From Thermomonas alba (GTDB taxonomy: Bacteria; Pseudomonadota; Gammaproteobacteria; Xanthomonadales; Xanthomonadaceae): a stretch of 64,000 bases of DNA. The stretch spans positions 1-64,000 of the forward strand of contig NZ_JAJOZU010000002.1 of assembly GCF_022419205.1 (NCBI RefSeq), read 5' to 3'. The notes beneath the pieces are model-generated. The model saw only the letters and a list, made by a program, of their open reading frames with translations, was not told the DNA's origin and ran no database searches. Position numbers and translations under genes: made by a program. Shown here in pieces: positions 26,310 through 35,798 of this stretch (within the stretch, counting starts at the first letter, position 1; each line of letters opens with the position of its first letter).

Positions 26310-28403
26310 TCAGGCCGCCGCGTAGCGCGCGGCGCCCCCGACCCAACGCGCGATGATGCGCTCGGCCAGCTCCGGCGCCTCGCGCAGCAGGCGATCGGAC
26401 AAGGCATGGACCTGCGGCAGCAGGTCGGCATCGCGCCCGAGGTCGGCGATGCGGAAGCTGGCCAGCCCGGTCTGGCGGGTGCCGAGCAGCTCGCCGGGAC
26501 CGCGCAGTTCGAGGTCTTTTTCCGCGATCACGAAGCCGTCGTTGGTCTGGCGCAGGGTGTCCAGGCGCTGCCGCGCCAGCATCGATAGCGGCCCCTGGTA
26601 CAGCAGCACGCAGGTGGAAGCGGCGCGCCCGCGTCCGACCCGCCCGCGCAACTGGTGCAGCTGGGCCAGCCCCAGGCGCTCGGCATTCTCGATCACCATC
26701 AGCGAGGCATTGGGCACGTCCACCCCGACCTCGATCACCGTGGTCGCCACCAGGAGATCGCACGCGCCGTCCTTGAAGGCCCGCATCACCGCCTGCTTTT
26801 CCGCCGCCTTCATGCGGCCGTGCACCAGCCCCACGCGCACCCCCGGCAGCGCGGCCTGCAGGGCCTCGAACGTTGACTGCGCAGCCTGCGCCTGCACCTC
26901 GTCGGAGTCGTCGATCAGAGTACACACCCAGTAAGCCTGGCGCCCCTCGCTGCAGGCGGCGCGGATGCGCTCGACCAGCTCCGGACGGCGCTCGGCGGAC
27001 AGCGCGATGGTGGTGACCGGCGTGCGCCCGGGCGGCAGTTCGTCGATCGCGGACACGTCGAGGTCGGCATAGGCGCTCATCGCCAGCGTGCGCGGGATCG
27101 GGGTGGCGGTCATCACCAGCTGGTGCGGCACGCCGCGTCGCCCCTTGTCGCGCAGCGCCAGCCGCTGGTGCACGCCGAAGCGGTGCTGCTCATCGATGAT
27201 GGCCAGCGCCAGATCGTGGAACTCCACGCCCTCCTGCATCAGCGCGTGGGTGCCGACCACTACCTGCGCCGCGCCCGAGGCCACCGCCTGCAGCGCCTGC
27301 GCGCGCGCCTTGCCAGTGACCTTGCCCGCCAGCCAGCACACTTCCACACCCAGCGGCTGCAGCCACGCGCGCAGGTTGGCCAGGTGCTGCTCGGCCAGCA
27401 GCTCGGTCGGCGCCATCAGCGCGGCCTGGCGGCCATCGGCCACCGCCAGCAGCGCCGCCAGCGCGGCCACCACGGTCTTGCCACTGCCGACATCGCCCTG
27501 CACCAGCCGCAGCATCGGGCGCGGCTGCATGAGGTCCGCGCGCAGCTGCGCGTACACCCGCTCCTGGGCGGCGGTCAACGTGAACGGCAGCGCCGAGCGC
27601 AGCCGTCGCACCAGCGTCTCGTCTCCGCGCAGCGGGCGCGCGCCCTCCGCCTGCAGCGCCAGCCGCTGCCGGCGCAGGCCAAGCTGGTGCGCCAGCAGTT
27701 CCTCCAGCGCCAGCCGCCGCTGCGCCGGGTGGCGGCCGGCCTGCAATGCCGTCAGATCAGCCTCCTTGGGCGGCATGTGCAGGGTGAGGATGGCCTGCCG
27801 CAGCGAGGGCAGGCCGAGCGCTTGCAGCCAGCCTTCGGGCAGCAGTTCCAGCGCGTGCTCGTCCGGCAGATGACGCAACGCCTGCAGCACCAGCCTGCGC
27901 AGGCTGGCTGGCCCGACGCCTTCGATCGCGGGATAGACCGGATCCAGGGTCTGCCCCAGCGCATGCTCGCCTGCCGCGAGCAGGCGGTAGCTGGGATGCA
28001 CGATTTCCAGCCCCTGCGGCCCCAGTCGTGGGGTGCCATAGGCGCGCACGCGCGTGCCGACCGCGAACTGCGCCGCCTGCGCCGCGCGGAAATGGAAAAA
28101 ACGCAGCAGCAAGGTCGCGCGCGAGTCGTCGCTCAGCGCCACCTTCAGCTGCGGCCGATAGCGGAAGCCGCGTTCGACCGCCTCCACCCGGCCCTCGACC
28201 TGCGCCGGCACGCCCGGCTGCAGAGCGCGGATCGGCGTCAGCGTGGTGCGATCTTCGTAGCTGCGCGGCAGGTGCAGCCATAGATCCTGCACCGTCAGCA
28301 GCCCGCGCGCTGCCAGTTTCTCGCCCAGCGCAGGCCCGACCCCGGACAAGGCGGTCAGGGGAAGATCGGCGCCTGCGCGGGTATGGAGGACTGCGGCCGG
28401 CAT
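26310..28403 (-). CDS. recG: ATP-dependent DNA helicase RecG
   Basis: RecG remodels stalled replication forks and Holliday junctions. The 697-residue product has the N-terminal wedge/OB region (first 270 residues), then Walker A (GDVGSGKTVVA) near 308-318, the DEQH box, and helicase motifs IV-VI including GRVGRGRAAS. It ends with the DLGRDADLLPQ region near the C-terminus. Length matches the usual 690-700. It is the last gene of the gmk-rpoZ-spoT-ridA-recG block on the minus strand, an order close to the E. coli rpoZ-spoT-trmH-recG operon with ridA in place of trmH. Confidence 0.97.
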   Translation of the reverse strand: MPAAVLHTRAGADLPLTALSGVGPALGEKLAARGLLTVQDLWLHLPRSYEDRTTLTPIRALQPGVPAQVEGRVEAVERGFRYRPQLKVALSDDSRATLLLRFFHFRAAQAAQFAVGTRVRAYGTPRLGPQGLEIVHPSYRLLAAGEHALGQTLDPVYPAIEGVGPASLRRLVLQALRHLPDEHALELLPEGWLQALGLPSLRQAILTLHMPPKEADLTALQAGRHPAQRRLALEELLAHQLGLRRQRLALQAEGARPLRGDETLVRRLRSALPFTLTAAQERVYAQLRADLMQPRPMLRLVQGDVGSGKTVVAALAALLAVADGRQAALMAPTELLAEQHLANLRAWLQPLGVEVCWLAGKVTGKARAQALQAVASGAAQVVVGTHALMQEGVEFHDLALAIIDEQHRFGVHQRLALRDKGRRGVPHQLVMTATPIPRTLAMSAYADLDVSAIDELPPGRTPVTTIALSAERRPELVERIRAACSEGRQAYWVCTLIDDSDEVQAQAAQSTFEALQAALPGVRVGLVHGRMKAAEKQAVMRAFKDGACDLLVATTVIEVGVDVPNASLMVIENAERLGLAQLHQLRGRVGRGRAASTCVLLYQGPLSMLARQRLDTLRQTNDGFVIAEKDLELRGPGELLGTRQTGLASFRIADLGRDADLLPQVHALSDRLLREAPELAERIIARWVGGAARYAAA

Positions 28404-28443
28404 CCCGACAGGATGCCGGCACGCGCCGGTTTGCGCCAGTCGA

Positions 28444-28827
28444 TCAATCCAGCACCATCACGGCGTCCACCTCGAACGCCGCGCCGCGCGGCAACGCCGC
28501 GACCCCAATGGTGGAACGCGCCGGATATGGCGCAGTGAAATACTCTTGCATCACCGCATTGACGTGGGCGAAGTCGGACAGGTCGGTGAGATACAGGCCC
28601 AGCCGCACGACATGGTCGAACGATCCGCCGGCGGCCTCGCAAACCGCCTTGAGATTCTCGAACGCCTGCCGTGCCTGCGCCTGGATGTCGCCATCGACCA
28701 ACGTCCCGGCAACCGGATCCAGCGGAATCTGACCGCTGAGAAACACCATGTTGCCGGCGCGGATCGCTTGCGAATACGGGCCGATGGCGGCGGGCGCGGC
28801 GTCGGTCTGGATCGGTGTGCGGGGCAT
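28444..28827 (-). CDS. ridA: Reactive intermediate deaminase RidA
   Basis: RidA hydrolyses reactive enamine/imine intermediates from PLP enzymes such as threonine dehydratase. The 127-residue protein has the signature [23 protein letters not shown], the catalytic Arg in [16 protein letters not shown] and the acidic end [10 protein letters not shown]. It lies 40 bp before recG and 64 bp after spoT, all on the minus strand. This spoT-ridA-recG order is common in Xanthomonadales. Confidence 0.96.
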   Translation of the reverse strand: MPRTPIQTDAAPAAIGPYSQAIRAGNMVFLSGQIPLDPVAGTLVDGDIQAQARQAFENLKAVCEAAGGSFDHVVRLGLYLTDLSDFAHVNAVMQEYFTAPYPARSTIGVAALPRGAAFEVDAVMVLD

Positions 28828-28891
28828 GGCGGCTCCTGTCGGTCAGATGCAAGTAGGCGGCAGGATTCTAGCTGCCTCCCGCGCATCGGAC

Positions 28892-31069
28892 TCAGCCGCG
28901 CTGCACGCCCTGCACCACCCGCAGCCGGCGCACGCCGCGGATCACTTCGTCCAGATGACGCTCGTCGGTCACCTCGATCCCGAAGCGCAGCACCGCGATG
29001 CTGCTGTCGCGTTCCAGGTATTCGACCTTGTCGATGTTGGATTCGGCGCGGGCCACCGCCGCGGCGACCTGCGCCAGCACGCCCGGCCGATTCTCGACCT
29101 CGATCCGGATCGAGACGTTGAAGTTGCCGGCGACCTCGCGCGCCCAGTCCACCGGCACCCAGCGCTCCGGCGATTTGCGGTATTCGGCGACGTTCGGGCA
29201 ATCCAGCCGATGCACCACGATGCCCTTGCCGGCCGTGTGGTAACCCATGATCGGATCGCGCGGGATCGGCTGGCAGCACTGCGCGAAGCTGATGACGCCG
29301 CGCTCGTTGCCGGTGATCGAGATCCGCTCCTGCGCCGCCACCGGCGGCTCCGGGCTGCCGGCATCGCCCGTGGAAACCTGCGCCAGCGCCTGCGCTACCT
29401 GCGCCGGCATGCGGTTGCCGAGGGCGATGTCGGCAAGCAGGCCTTCCAGCCGCGAATAGCGGTTTTCCGCGAGGAAGGCATCCAGCCGCTCGATCGGGAT
29501 CCGATCCAGCGCCGTGCCCTGCGCACCGAGCGCGCGATCGAGCATGTAGTGCCCCAGCTGCACCGCCTCTTCGTGCTCGAGCTGCTTGAGCTGCTGGCGG
29601 ATCGCGGTGCGCGCCTTGCTGGTGACCACGAACTCCAGCCACTGCGCGCTGGGAGTGGCCGATTTGGCGGTGATGATCTCCACCGATTGCCCACTCACCA
29701 GCTTGGTGCGCAGCGGCGCCAGGCGCTTGTCCACCCGCGCAGTGACCGCATGATTGCCGACGTCGGTATGCACCGCGTAGGCGAAATCGAGCGCGGTGGC
29801 GTTGCGCGGCAGCGCCAGGATGTCGCCCTTGGGCGTGAACAGGTAGACCTCGTCGGGGAACAGATCGACCTTGACGTTCTCCAGGAACTCCAGCGACGAG
29901 CCGGTGCCGCGCTGGCTTTCCACCAGGTTGGCGATCCAGGCCGCTGCGCGACTCTGCGCGCTGTTGCCGACATCCTGCTCACCGGTCTTGTAAGCCCAGT
30001 GCGCGGCCACTCCGCGCTCGGCGATCAGGTCCATTTCGCGGGTGCGGATCTGCACCTCGATCGGCGAACCGTACGGGCCGAACAGCACCGTGTGCAGGGA
30101 CTGGTACCCGTTCGCCTTGGGAATCGCGATGAAATCGCGGAAACGTCCGTCCAGCGGCTTGTACGCGGCATGCACCACCCCCAGCGCGTGGTAGCAGTCG
30201 GCCACCGTGTCCACCACGATGCGGAACCCAAACACGTCCATCACCTGGTCGAAGCTGCGCCCTTCCGTGCGCATCTTGGTGTACACGCTCCACGGCGCCT
30301 TCACCCGACTGACCAGGCGATGTTCCAGCCCCTCCATCGCCAGCCGCTGCGCCAGTCGCGCCTCGATCTGGGCCAGCGCCTCGCGGCGCACGAGCGGCTG
30401 ACTGCGGATCCGTTTTTCGATCACCGCGTGCCGCCACGGATGCAGCGCCCGGAACCCGAGATCCTGCAACTCGGCCTTGAGCAGATTCATGCCCAGCCGC
30501 TGCGCGATCGGGGCATAGATCTCCAGGGTCTCGATCGCGATCCGCCGGCGCGCCTCGGGCGACTGCGCGCCCAGCGTGCGCATGTTGTGCAGGCGGTCGG
30601 CCAGCTTGATCAGGATGACGCGCAAATCGCGCGACATCGCCAGCAGCATCTTGCGGAAGCTCTCGGCCGCCGCCTCCTGGCGGTTGGCGAAACGCACCTT
30701 GTCCAGCTTGGTGACGCCGTCCACCAGCTCGGCCACGGTCTCGCCGAACTGGGCCGCGACCTCGGCGCGGGTGAGCGGCGTGTCTTCGATGGTGTCATGC
30801 AGGATCGCCGCCACCAGGGTTTCCACGTCCAGCCCCTGCTCGGCCAGCACCTGCGCCACCGCTACCGGATGGGTGATGTAAGGCTCCCCGGATTTGCGGG
30901 TCTGGCCCGCATGCGCCGCCGCGCCTACCGCCCAGGCCCGCCGCAGCATCGCCCGCTGTTCGGCATCCAGATAGCTGGCAGCACGCTCCAGTGCCTGCAC
31001 ATAGTCCGGCACCGGGTCCTCCGCAGGCGCGGCAGGAAGTGGGGCGAGCTCGGGATCAGCGGGGGTCAT
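28892..31069 (-). CDS. spoT: Bifunctional (p)ppGpp synthetase/hydrolase SpoT
   Basis: SpoT makes and degrades the alarmone (p)ppGpp. The 725-residue product has an N-terminal HD hydrolase (HDTIEDTP near 82-90), the synthetase domain (SRVKAPWSVYTKM and EVQIRTREMDLIAERGVAAHWAYK), a TGS domain with DEVYLFTPKGDILALP, and a C-terminal ACT domain. The HD metal-binding residues look intact, so hydrolysis is expected, as for SpoT and Rel and unlike RelA. It follows rpoZ with a terminator-like hairpin between (31157-31182), so it may also have its own promoter. Confidence 0.97.
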   Translation of the reverse strand: MTPADPELAPLPAAPAEDPVPDYVQALERAASYLDAEQRAMLRRAWAVGAAAHAGQTRKSGEPYITHPVAVAQVLAEQGLDVETLVAAILHDTIEDTPLTRAEVAAQFGETVAELVDGVTKLDKVRFANRQEAAAESFRKMLLAMSRDLRVILIKLADRLHNMRTLGAQSPEARRRIAIETLEIYAPIAQRLGMNLLKAELQDLGFRALHPWRHAVIEKRIRSQPLVRREALAQIEARLAQRLAMEGLEHRLVSRVKAPWSVYTKMRTEGRSFDQVMDVFGFRIVVDTVADCYHALGVVHAAYKPLDGRFRDFIAIPKANGYQSLHTVLFGPYGSPIEVQIRTREMDLIAERGVAAHWAYKTGEQDVGNSAQSRAAAWIANLVESQRGTGSSLEFLENVKVDLFPDEVYLFTPKGDILALPRNATALDFAYAVHTDVGNHAVTARVDKRLAPLRTKLVSGQSVEIITAKSATPSAQWLEFVVTSKARTAIRQQLKQLEHEEAVQLGHYMLDRALGAQGTALDRIPIERLDAFLAENRYSRLEGLLADIALGNRMPAQVAQALAQVSTGDAGSPEPPVAAQERISITGNERGVISFAQCCQPIPRDPIMGYHTAGKGIVVHRLDCPNVAEYRKSPERWVPVDWAREVAGNFNVSIRIEVENRPGVLAQVAAAVARAESNIDKVEYLERDSSIAVLRFGIEVTDERHLDEVIRGVRRLRVVQGVQRG

Positions 31070-31156
31070 GGCGCGAGACTAACCCCGCCAAGGCCCACAC
31101 GTAAACGGAAATCAGGTGCAACCGCACCCACGGTCGGACGCGCCTCGATGGGGCAT

Positions 31157-31182
31157 CAAACAAAACGGCCCCGCAGGGCCGT
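31157..31182 (-). terminator. Rho-independent terminator after rpoZ
   Basis: On the minus strand a 7-bp stem (ACGGCCC / GGGCCGT, plus-strand 31165-31171 and 31176-31182) is followed by TTTTGTTT. It lies 30 bp past the rpoZ stop and 87 bp before the spoT start, so it should partly or fully stop transcription before spoT. Confidence 0.78.
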
Positions 31183-31211
31183 CCGTCATAGGATCGCGCG
31201 TGCTTCAGCGC

Positions 31212-31511
31212 TCAGTCATCGCCCTTCATGTCGTCATCGCCGGCCACGACCTCGGCCGCCGCCCACTCCAGCGCCTCGCGCTCCTTGCGCTCGCGCTCGG
31301 CCTTCTCGACCGCCTCGATGTACTGGCTGTCGATCGCGCGCGCCGCGATCTCGCGCAGCGCCAGCACGGTGGGCTTGTCCTGGGCTTCGCTGTTGTCGAT
31401 CCTGGGCTCCACGCCAGCAGCCAGCTGGCGCGCCCGCTTGGCCGCCATCATCACGAGTTCGAAGCGGTTATCGACTACCTGCAAGCAGTCTTCGACGGTA
31501 ATCCGGGCCAT
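31212..31511 (-). CDS. rpoZ: RNA polymerase omega subunit
   Basis: The 99-residue omega subunit helps assemble RNA polymerase and contributes to the ppGpp-binding site. It starts [30 protein letters not shown], the conserved family N-terminus, with the TVLALREIA core helix near 48-56 and an acidic C-terminus. The ATG at 31509-31511 lies 98 bp after the gmk stop, with a strong promoter in that gap. Its place between gmk and spoT is conserved in gammaproteobacteria. Confidence 0.97.
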   Translation of the reverse strand: MARITVEDCLQVVDNRFELVMMAAKRARQLAAGVEPRIDNSEAQDKPTVLALREIAARAIDSQYIEAVEKAERERKEREALEWAAAEVVAGDDDMKGDD

Positions 31512-31556
31512 ACGATGTCCTGCGGCACTGCCGCTGCGAGGTTCGAAAGGGCGCGC

Positions 31557-31585
31557 AGTATAGCGGCCACCGCCGCCGCTGGCAA
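31557..31585 (-). promoter_or_regulatory. Sigma-70 promoter of rpoZ
   Basis: Read on the minus strand, TTGCCA (plus 31580-31585) and TATACT (plus 31557-31562) are separated by exactly 17 bp. The expected start of transcription lies about 40 bp before the rpoZ ATG. This would let rpoZ be transcribed independently of gmk. Confidence 0.72.
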
Positions 31586-31609
31586 GCCAAGACCTTTCAA
31601 ATCATCAAC

Positions 31610-32245
31610 TTACGCAAACTGCCGCGGCTCATCCCCGTCGAGCAACGCCGCCAGCAGGGCGGCATGCCGTGCCGCCTGCACCTCTCGCCGCAGCCGGCTG
31701 GCGGCAAAGATGCAGCACATTTCCTGCACCGCGGTATCGAACACCTCGTTGACGATCACGTAATCGAACTCGGCATAGTGGCTCATCTCCTCGCGCGCCG
31801 CGGCCAACCGGCGCTGGATGACGTCCTCGCTATCCTGTCCGCGCCTACGCATGCGCTCCTCCAGCGCGGCGCGCGACGGCGGCAGGATGAACACGCTGAC
31901 CGCATCCGGTACCTTGGCCCGCACCTGGCGGGCGCCTTGCCAGTCGATCTCCAGCAGAACGTCGTAGCCGGCCGCCAGGGCGGGCTCCACCGACTGCCGC
32001 GCGGTGCCCTTCCAGTCGCCGTGCACCAGCGCGTACTCGAAGAACTCGCCAGCCTCGATCATGGCCTGGAACTGCGCCGCGCTGACGAAATGATAGTGCT
32101 CGCCATCCCGCTCGCCCGGGCGCGGCGGACGTGAGGTGAACGAGATCGACAGGCGGATGCTGGGATCGCGCGCCAGCACGGCATTGACGATGCTGGACTT
32201 TCCAGCGCCCGAAGGCGCGGCGACGATGAAAAGGGTTCCGCGCAT
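31610..32245 (-). CDS. gmk: Guanylate kinase
   Basis: Guanylate kinase phosphorylates GMP to GDP with ATP. The 211-residue product has the P-loop APSGAGKSS at 9-17, SFTSRPPRPGERDGEHYHFV (GMP binding) near 34-55 and EIDWQGARQVR near 98-108. It is slightly longer than the usual 205, with the extra residues at the C-terminal end. It lies 4 bp after the yicC stop, so the two are likely cotranscribed, and precedes rpoZ. Confidence 0.97.
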   Translation of the reverse strand: MRGTLFIVAAPSGAGKSSIVNAVLARDPSIRLSISFTSRPPRPGERDGEHYHFVSAAQFQAMIEAGEFFEYALVHGDWKGTARQSVEPALAAGYDVLLEIDWQGARQVRAKVPDAVSVFILPPSRAALEERMRRRGQDSEDVIQRRLAAAREEMSHYAEFDYVIVNEVFDTAVQEMCCIFAASRLRREVQAARHAALLAALLDGDEPRQFA

Positions 32246-32249
32246 GTGG

Positions 32250-33116
32250 CTACTCGATGTTTTGGATCTGCTCGCGGATCTGGTCGATCAAGACTTTGAG
32301 CTCCACCGCCGCAGCGCTGGTGCGCGCATCCACCGACTTGCTGCCCAGGGTATTGGCCTCGCGGTTGAACTCCTGAAGCAGGAAGTCCAGCCGCCGCCCG
32401 ACCGGCGCCGGGCCGCCCCGGAGGATGCGCCGCAACTCGTCCAGATGGCTATCCAGACGGTCCAGCTCTTCATCCACGTCGAGCTTCTGCAGCCACAGCA
32501 CCAGCTCCTGCTCCAGCCGTCCGGGATCGGCCGGCTGGGCGAGCTCGGCCAGGCGTGCCTCCAGCTTCTGACGCTGGGCGGCGCGGATCAGTGGCAGCAG
32601 CGTGCGCACCTCGGCCACGATGCGGGCGATGGCATCGGCACGCTCGGTGATCGCAGCGGCCAGCTTGCCACCTTCACGCTCGCGGGCTGCGCTGAAATCG
32701 TCCAGCACGGTGTCCAACAGCGCCAGCGCCTCGCGCTGCAAACCTTCGCCATCGACCCCCTGCGACTGCAGTACTCCGGGGAACTGCAGCAACTCGGTGA
32801 ACGCCACCTGCAGCTGCGGAAAGCGCGACTGCAGGCGCGCGGCCAGCTCACTCAGCCGCGCCAGCAGCGCCTCATCCACCTGAAGCTGCTCCGCCACGGC
32901 CGGTTGCGCGCGCAGGCGCAGCACAAGGTCCAGCTTGCCGCGTGCGACCCGTGACGAGATTCGCTCGCGCAGGACGGATTCCGCGCTGCGCAGCTCATCC
33001 GGCAGGCGCAGGCCAAGGTCGAGGAAGCGGTGATTTACCGCACGCAGCTCGGCCGACAGCACGCCCCATTCGGTGGCGCGCTCGCCGGCGGCATACGCGG
33101 TCATGCTGCGGATCAT
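32250..33116 (-). CDS. yicC: YicC family endoribonuclease
   Basis: The 288-residue protein matches YicC: N-terminal [24 protein letters not shown] near 25-40 and the C-terminal [19 protein letters not shown] segment near 243-261. YicC has been described as an endoribonuclease involved in small-RNA turnover in E. coli; the exact targets here are unknown. It starts a minus-strand series with gmk and is divergent from rph, separated by 65 bp. Confidence 0.94.
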   Translation of the reverse strand: MIRSMTAYAAGERATEWGVLSAELRAVNHRFLDLGLRLPDELRSAESVLRERISSRVARGKLDLVLRLRAQPAVAEQLQVDEALLARLSELAARLQSRFPQLQVAFTELLQFPGVLQSQGVDGEGLQREALALLDTVLDDFSAAREREGGKLAAAITERADAIARIVAEVRTLLPLIRAAQRQKLEARLAELAQPADPGRLEQELVLWLQKLDVDEELDRLDSHLDELRRILRGGPAPVGRRLDFLLQEFNREANTLGSKSVDARTSAAAVELKVLIDQIREQIQNIE

Positions 33117-33181
33117 GCGAAATCCAGGGCGTCGAAATGCGAATGGTAATCTAGCATCCCGCCGTTTCCTGACCTGCTTGC

Positions 33182-33906
<725 letters not shown>

Positions 33907-33910
<4 letters not shown>

Positions 33911-34497
33911 AACTGGTGCTGGCCAGCGGCAATCCCAGCAAGCTGGCAGAGCTGCGCGCTCTGCTCGGCGAGCGGATCACCCTGCACGCGCAGTCCGAGT
34001 TCGGCGTGACCGATGCCGAGGAAACCGGGCTGTCGTTCGTCGAAAACGCGATCCTCAAGGCCCGCCACGCCGCGCGCGCCAGCGGCCTGCCGGCGCTGGC
34101 GGACGATTCCGGGCTGTGCGTGGACGCGCTGCGCGGCGCCCCCGGCCTCTACTCGGCGCGCTATGCCGGTCACCATGGCGACAGCGCGGCGAACATCGAC
34201 AAACTGCTGCGCGAGCTCGACGGCGTACCCGATGCTGAGCGCAGCGCGCGCTTCGTGTGCGTGCTGGCGCTGCTGCGGCATGCCGAAGATCCGCTGCCGC
34301 TGATCGCGCAAGGGATCTGGGAAGGCCGCATCCTGCGCGCGCCGCAGGGCAGCGGCGGGTTCGGCTACGACCCGGTGTTCTTCTCCCCAGCGCACGGCTG
34401 CAGCGCTGCGGAACTGCCGTCCGACGTGAAAAACCGCGACAGCCACCGCGGTCTGGCGCTGGCGCAGCTGCGCGCGCAACTGACGCTGCTGCGCTGA
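33907..34497 (+). CDS. rdgB: XTP/dITP diphosphatase RdgB
   Basis: RdgB removes non-canonical purine nucleotides (dITP, XTP) to prevent their incorporation into DNA. The 196-residue product begins [20 protein letters not shown] and has the metal/nucleotide residues in [32 protein letters not shown] and [11 protein letters not shown], all family landmarks. Start ATG 33907 overlaps the rph stop by 4 bp. It is followed 8 bp later by hemW. Confidence 0.97.
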
Positions 34498-34505
34498 AGC
34501 CACAC

Positions 34506-35690
34506 ATGTCCGGCGCGCCCGCTGCTGAGATGCAGACCATCCTCACTCCGCCGCCCCTTGCGCTGTACGTGCACCTGCCCTGGTGCGTGCGCAAGTGCCC
34601 GTACTGCGACTTCAACTCGCACGAGCGCAAGGACGACCTTCCGTTCGACGCCTACGTCGATGCGCTCTTGCGCGATCTCGACACCGACCTGCCGCTGGCC
34701 TGGGGCCGGGTGGTGCACAGCGTGTTCTTCGGCGGCGGCACGCCATCGCTATTCCCGCCGCAGGCGATCGACCGCTTCCTGCAGGGCGCATCGGCGCGGC
34801 TGCGCTTCGCGCCGGACATCGAGATCACCCTGGAGAGCAATCCCGGCACGGTCGAGCACGGCCCGTTCGCCGGCTACCGCAGCGCCGGCGTGAACCGCCT
34901 GAGCTTCGGCGTGCAGAGTTTCGACGACGGCTGCCTGCAGCGGCTGGGACGGATCCACTCCAGCGGCGACGCCGAACGCGCGGTCAAGGCCGCGCAGGAC
35001 GCCGGCTTCGACAACCTCAACCTCGACCTGATGTATGCGCTGCCGGGGCAGACCCTGGCGATGGCGGTGGATGACATCGAGCGCGCGCTGGCCCTGCAGC
35101 CCGCCCACATCAGCCACTACCAGCTCACCCTGGAGCCGGGCACACGCTTCGCCGCGCGCCCGCCGCAGGACCTGCCCGACATCGACACCGCCTGGGACAT
35201 GCAGGAGGCCTGCCAGGCGCGGCTGGCCAGCGCCGGCTTCACCCAGTACGAGGTCAGCGCCTACGCGCGGCCCGACCGCCAGTGCCGGCACAACCTCAAC
35301 TACTGGCAGTTCGGCGATTACCTCGGCATTGGCGCCGGCGCCCACGGCAAGCTCACGCTGGCGGCCGAGGGACGCATCCTGCGGCGCTGGAAGATCCGCC
35401 ATCCCGCGCTCTACCTCGAGAAAGCCGGCACCGCTGCGGCGATCGGCGGCGATGAGACGCTGACCGCGACGCGCCTGCCGTTCGACTTCATGCTCAACGC
35501 CCTGCGCCTGAATGCCGGGGTTCCGCTGACGCTGTTCGAGGCGCGCACCGGGCTTGCCCGCACGGCGATCGCCGCCACCTTGGCCGACGCGCGCGCACGC
35601 GGCCTGCTGGACGAAGATCCGGACTGGCTGCGCCCGACCGAACTCGGCCGCCGCTTCGCCAACGACCTGATCGCGCTGTTCCTGGATTGA
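34506..35690 (+). CDS. hemW: Radical SAM heme chaperone HemW
   Basis: HemW binds heme and is thought to transfer it to respiratory proteins. The 394-residue product has the radical-SAM cluster motif Cys27-x3-Cys31-x2-Cys34 (WCVRKCPYC), GGGTPSLF near 78-85 and the C-terminal HemN-like region. HemW is often annotated as HemN (coproporphyrinogen III oxidase), but the shorter length, CxxxCxxC spacing and HNLNYWQFGDYLGIGAGAH segment fit HemW, which lacks the longer HemN N-terminus. The rph-rdgB-hemW order supports this. Confidence 0.93.
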   Translation: MSGAPAAEMQTILTPPPLALYVHLPWCVRKCPYCDFNSHERKDDLPFDAYVDALLRDLDTDLPLAWGRVVHSVFFGGGTPSLFPPQAIDRFLQGASARLRFAPDIEITLESNPGTVEHGPFAGYRSAGVNRLSFGVQSFDDGCLQRLGRIHSSGDAERAVKAAQDAGFDNLNLDLMYALPGQTLAMAVDDIERALALQPAHISHYQLTLEPGTRFAARPPQDLPDIDTAWDMQEACQARLASAGFTQYEVSAYARPDRQCRHNLNYWQFGDYLGIGAGAHGKLTLAAEGRILRRWKIRHPALYLEKAGTAAAIGGDETLTATRLPFDFMLNALRLNAGVPLTLFEARTGLARTAIAATLADARARGLLDEDPDWLRPTELGRRFANDLIALFLD

Positions 35691-35798
35691 CGCCGGCGCC
35701 CCTCGCGCTCGCACCGCGCGGTGCCAAGCACAGATTGAGCCGCCGATCAATCCCGCATACCATGCATCCGTCGGCGCGATGCAAGGAGTGCAACGGCA

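Noticed and set aside
28748-31501. Plus-strand frame of 917 codons antisense to spoT and rpoZ
   Set aside because: Its product is His/Arg/Gln-rich with no family resemblance and it lies on the opposite strand of clearly recognised genes.
34506-35690. HemN (coproporphyrinogen III dehydrogenase) for the radical SAM gene
   Set aside because: Length, cysteine spacing and C-terminal region fit HemW better than HemN.
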